Shown here in pieces: positions 60,611 to 64,000 of a DNA stretch of 64,000 nucleotides. The translations under genes and the position numbers were made by a program. The notes beneath the pieces were generated by a model. The model saw only the letters and a list, made by a program, of their open reading frames with translations. It searched no databases and was not told where the DNA came from. Source of the stretch: Cryptomeria japonica (taxonomy: Eukaryota; Streptophyta; Pinopsida; Cupressales; Cupressaceae); assembly GCF_030272615.1 (NCBI RefSeq), contig NC_081412.1:25202501-25266500 (forward strand), read 5' to 3'. Every line of letters starts with the position of its first letter. Position 1 is the stretch's first letter.

Positions 60611-61576
60611 CTTCGTTGTCAAGAAGGAGAGTTTGAATTTCAGCAATTCTGTTCTCCCTGCTTAGGCTTTTTCTGGATTTTTTTTTTTGAAGTCATAAGG
60701 ATTCCACTTCTTTTGTTTGGGTTTAAGAGCTCTTAGTTCCCTACTGAAGCCATACATGTCAGTACCAAAGTATGCATGTTAATCTTTCCACAAAGTAATA
60801 ACAACACGGTCAAGGTTTTTTGTTTAACAACATGGAAGAATTTTGTATTCATGTTCCTCTCATTTGACCATTTGATCCTATATTTCTGTTCTAAATGATC
60901 TCACATTTATAAATTTCATCCAATTTGATAGCAACCACTTTTTCTTCTTCCATAAGAGAGAGTCTAGGTTTGCATTCTCAAGGAGGAGATTTTGAATTTC
61001 ACCAGTTTTATTCTCCAAGCTAGTCTTTTTTGGAATTTTTGTTTTGAAGTTGTGACAATTCCACTCCTTAAGTTTGAGTTTAAGAGCTTTTAGTTGCGTA
61101 TTGAAGCTTTACATCTTAATACCAAAGTATGCATGTTGATCTTTCCAAAAAGTAGTAACAACATGATCAAAGTGAAGGTTTTGTAGATACATCTTTTGAA
61201 TTTGAAGGGCACTCTTATAGGGAAATTATCTTTTGCATGATAAGGGATATAGGCCAATGATCAAATGTAGCCTTAGTTAGGACTTTAGACTTGAAAACTA
61301 TTTTGTTACTAATCAAGAAGTAGAAGCTATGAATCTGTAAATCCTAGCCAAGATTTGATTAGTACCTTTTCTTCCATTAGTCTAGGTAAAACAACCTTTA
61401 TGTGGATTGATGTCCCAAAGATTGAAATCCCTAAGAAAAGATAGGAAGCCACATTGCCATTCAAAGTTTGGAAACCTCCTTGCCTTTTAGAAGAATAAAA
61501 TTTGGTATTGAAACCCTAGTACAATCCACTCTGCCTCTTCTCCTATCTCATGAATTTCTTGATCTACTCCCAACAT
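60611..61576 (-). pseudogene. LINE ORF2 remnant: endonuclease C-terminal part and linker
   Basis: The minus-strand reading near 61340-61425 gives DFNLWDINPHKGCFT and TNGRKGTNQILARIYR, the endonuclease signature of plant L1 elements. Further up, EIGEEAEWIV lies at about 61520-61550. The leftward part contains a diverged copy of the segment 57569-60830 (with the insert removed). Confidence 0.78.
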
Positions 61577-63605
61577 TGATAAGATCCACCCCTATAATAA
61601 TTGCAATACGACAAGTTAGAAGATATATAACACACCACACATGAGATGTTCGTGGACCAAAATGCTCTAATATCCAGTATATGTAGAAATAGAATAAAAC
61701 CCGTGAGGTAGGGTACTATTGTGGAATTCTCCTTATGGTAGAAGCTACTCCTCGCTATGTCTGCAAAAGGTACCAAACACAATATTACACTCAATGCACA
61801 TCTTACAATAATATCACCTTCTTAATATAGATCTCCTTGTAATAACATAAGGAGGGGTAAACCACTAAACCCTTGTAAGCCTTCTAATTACCTAATATAA
61901 TTTATGATCTGATATAACTAACTTAAGGGATGTGTTCCACATGTCGACATATCCTGAATGGAGGATGATAGAGAAAATTGTTGCTATTTGGAAGATGTAG
62001 GTGAATCTTTAAAAAATAGTGTTTTGTTCTTACCTTTGCCTAAGTTGTAGCTTTGATACTACTTGATAAGAGATTGCAATAAGACAATGTAGAAGATAGA
62101 TCATACACCGCACTAGAGATGTATGTGGGCCAATATTTTCCTAGTATCCAATATATGGGGAAATAGTATTGTAGAGGGGGAAAAGTTAACTGCTTTGATA
62201 GGTGGGTAACAACCTCTCAGGGACTCACTAATCAGCCTCTCCACTCAAGTTGAGTACAAAGCCTAAAACTATTAAGTACCTCATAGATTTTATAGTCAGA
62301 GTACAAATTCTGAACGAGGATGTCATAGATTTTACAGTCTGAGTATAGATTCTGAAAGAGGACATCGTAAAGGCTTTCTAAGGACTTTTGCTAGCTCTCT
62401 ATCCAAAGACGCACGCACGGGTCGTGGACGACAATGTGATGCATTTGTGCCTTGTATGGGCAGAGTATAGAATGTTGCACAAAAGTGTAGAGCAACAGTT
62501 TATATGTTTCTGATATGTTTAAATAAGATGAACATGCAACATGAAGTAAAAGGATAATAACTATGAAGTAAAAAGATAAAGGGAAGGAGAGAAAGTTATA
62601 CAAAAGTCCACGAATGAAACTCTTCTTAGCAACCTGCACACAAAACAAAAAGGAAAATGTTGGGGCTATATTTTAGAGGTTTGCTAGAGTCAGGCCACTG
62701 TTTTGGTGTTTCCACTTTCATGGACAACCATGATAGATAAAATGATAAACAAGGTAATAATAATGCTATGGAGATAGATAAAAATGATGAAGTAAAGAGA
62801 GAGAGAGACTCCCCTTCCACACCCATAAACAGAGAGCTTGTTGGAGCAAAGAAGAAGCACAATACCCTCTCAAGCACGAAGCATTAACAACAATAATAGA
62901 GTCTCAAGCACTAAGTATGAACTAGAAAGTTGAGAGCCAAGAGAGCAAAGAGTGAGTCAAATTGCTAGAGAGCTAGGATCGATCAAATAGAGTGAATCTA
63001 GAGAAATGAAGCTAGAAAGGCAAGAGATGAAGCGCAGAAGGGAAATCGACGTTAGTGGACGCAACGGGAGGCATTACAAACTTTGCCAGTCACAGGTGTA
63101 ACGCTCCAACGACCACCTTCAGACTGCATATTCGCTAGATGTTGGCGCGACACGTGGACGTCTCTGCGATGCGCAGGCGTCCATGAGTCAAACGATAGGC
63201 AGATTCGGGATAAGGACAAAAGGAAGGGTGATTGGGCAAGCCAAGTGGACAAATTGACAAGGAGGTGAAGGAATTCTCTAATCAACATAAAGCGAAGGTG
63301 CTTATGTAGCATGGAATTGCATGGGGTGCAATTTACGACATTACAAGAATAAACCCTTGAGGTAGTGTAACATTGTACTATACTTCTTATGCATGAAGCC
63401 GCTCCATGCTATATCTTCAAGGGATACCAAACACGATATCATAGTCAATACACATCCTTACAATGATATCCACCTTCTTTATATAGACCTCCTTGTAATA
63501 CCATAATTGAGGATAAACCACTAAGCCCACATAGGCCTTATAATTACCAAATATAATTCACGACCTAGTATAGCTAAATTAAGGGATCTGTGCCATATGT
63601 TGGCA
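61577..63605 (-). mobile_element. TRIM-like miniature LTR element, interrupted
   Basis: Two related direct repeats, 61577-61949 (about 373 bp) and 62064-63605 (about 361 bp without its insert), flank only about 114 bp. On the minus strand both end TCTTATCA and start TG(T/C)C(G/A)ACATATG-like. The right repeat is followed on the minus strand by GTAGTATCAAAGC (62049-62061), a degenerate Met primer site, so the right repeat is the 5' LTR. Total length without the insert is about 850 bp, with no coding. No clear target duplication was found (AACAT left, TATCC right). The surrounding LINE endonuclease is split here. Confidence 0.7.
62170..63345 (-). mobile_element. Putative solo LTR inside the TRIM-like element
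   Basis: 1176 bp with TG...CA ends (TGTAGAGGGG...CGACATTACA). The flanks are AGTAT (62165-62169) and AGAAT (63346-63350). The other TRIM LTR reads AGAAT at this place, so one base of the duplication has mutated. No coding domain was seen. Orientation is a guess: the minus strand starts TGTAATGTCGTAAATTGC. Confidence 0.6.
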
Positions 63606-64000
63606 TATCCATCCACCTATATACATTATAATAATATATCCTTGGGTTCATCATTGATCCTTCTAGTTGGTTTAGGGACCATAAATATTTACTAGATGGG
63701 AACATTGAGATTAGAAGTAATATCTTGAGCCTAACGAACTATCTAGAAATGCACGAACACAACATTCCATAGTATAATCTTTTGGTGGCTCCAAATTATA
63801 GCCAAGCTTGGAGAACCTCTAGTCAATTTCCTAATCATCCTCCATTTCCCATGGAAAATGGAGAAATTTTGAAGCTCCTTCTTCAAGTCAATCTTAGTCT
63901 TTGGATCAAAAAAACATTTGGATTAAATGTGTCTAAGAAATTGTGAAGGATCCCTTTTTTGGAGGGGAGGTTTAATCTCTTGATAACCATATGATCATCA
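63606..64000 (-). pseudogene. LINE ORF2 remnant: endonuclease N-terminal part
   Basis: On the minus strand, SLAIIWSHQKIILWN (about 63745-63810) and a FMVPKPTRR-type stretch (about 63650-63685) resemble the 'GLATIWNP...' and 'NVYGP' segments of L1 endonucleases. It continues off the right edge. It fits as the upstream half of the endonuclease whose rest is at 60611-61576. Confidence 0.6.

Larger units (their letters stand above)
48130..64000 (-). mobile_element. LINE split into four pieces by nested insertions
   Basis: L1-type domains run leftward in the expected order: endonuclease start 63606-64000 and rest 60611-61576, linker 57189-57711, then RT, finger, C-terminus and RNase H-like end 48130-50494. 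The intervening DNA is three independent insertions (50495-57183, 57712-60610, 61577-63605). For the first two, removing the insert and one copy of its 5-bp duplication makes the LINE continuous. The 3' end is not sharply defined (47870-48130), and the 5' end is beyond the window. The LINE lies antisense within the putative intron of the ARF-like gene. Confidence 0.85.

Overview
The window looks like a piece of a very large, transposon-filled land-plant genome, most likely a gymnosperm such as a conifer. The reasons are a long, decayed, multiply nested set of LTR retrotransposons and LINEs, only one recognisable host exon, and an apparent first intron of more than 18 kb. No rRNA or tRNA gene was seen. 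The species call is inference.

Left part (1-22.4 kb). The inner edge of an LTR lies at 1-722. A 2.48-kb solo LTR (1523-4000, target duplication ATAGA) sits inside an old, frameshifted minus-strand Ty3/gypsy element of Tat type (about 4.0-16.23 kb, 'copy 1'). The right LTR edge of copy 1 abuts the middle of a plus-strand LINE reading frame (16232-21239), so copy 1 probably landed in that LINE. A copia-like leader with a primer binding site follows at 21240-22362.

Centre (22.36-42.5 kb). 'Copy 2' is a full 16.15-kb Tat-type gypsy element (22363-38514, minus strand) with two 766/767-bp LTRs and the target duplication GGTAG. Its gag-pro-pol (27964-35493) stays in one frame throughout, broken only by nonsense codons, and carries a G-patch, two RNase H domains and an integrase. 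On the opposite strand, between pol and the 3' LTR, lies a broken ORF with a plant mobile domain (PMD). It is preceded by an array of about nine hairpin-forming 36-bp repeats whose stem bases covary. Remnants of a copia element (39.2-40.3 kb) and a chromodomain gypsy (41.2-42.5 kb) follow.

Right part (44-64 kb). After a 5'-truncated LINE (to 44895) comes the only host gene recognised: exon 1 of an ARF-family small GTPase (45631-45687) with a TATA box upstream and a perfect GTAAG donor. No second exon was found, so the rest of the window is probably its intron 1. That intron holds a minus-strand LINE cut into four pieces by three insertions: (i) a solo LTR (50495-57183, duplication GCATT), itself split by a complete copia element (51670-57024, duplication GTTTC); (ii) a non-autonomous LTR element with a gag and no pol (57712-60610, duplication CTTCG); (iii) a TRIM-like miniature (61577-63605), itself split by a putative solo LTR (62170-63345).

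All positions come from reading the sequence by eye. Domain names rest on motif recognition, and no database search was run.
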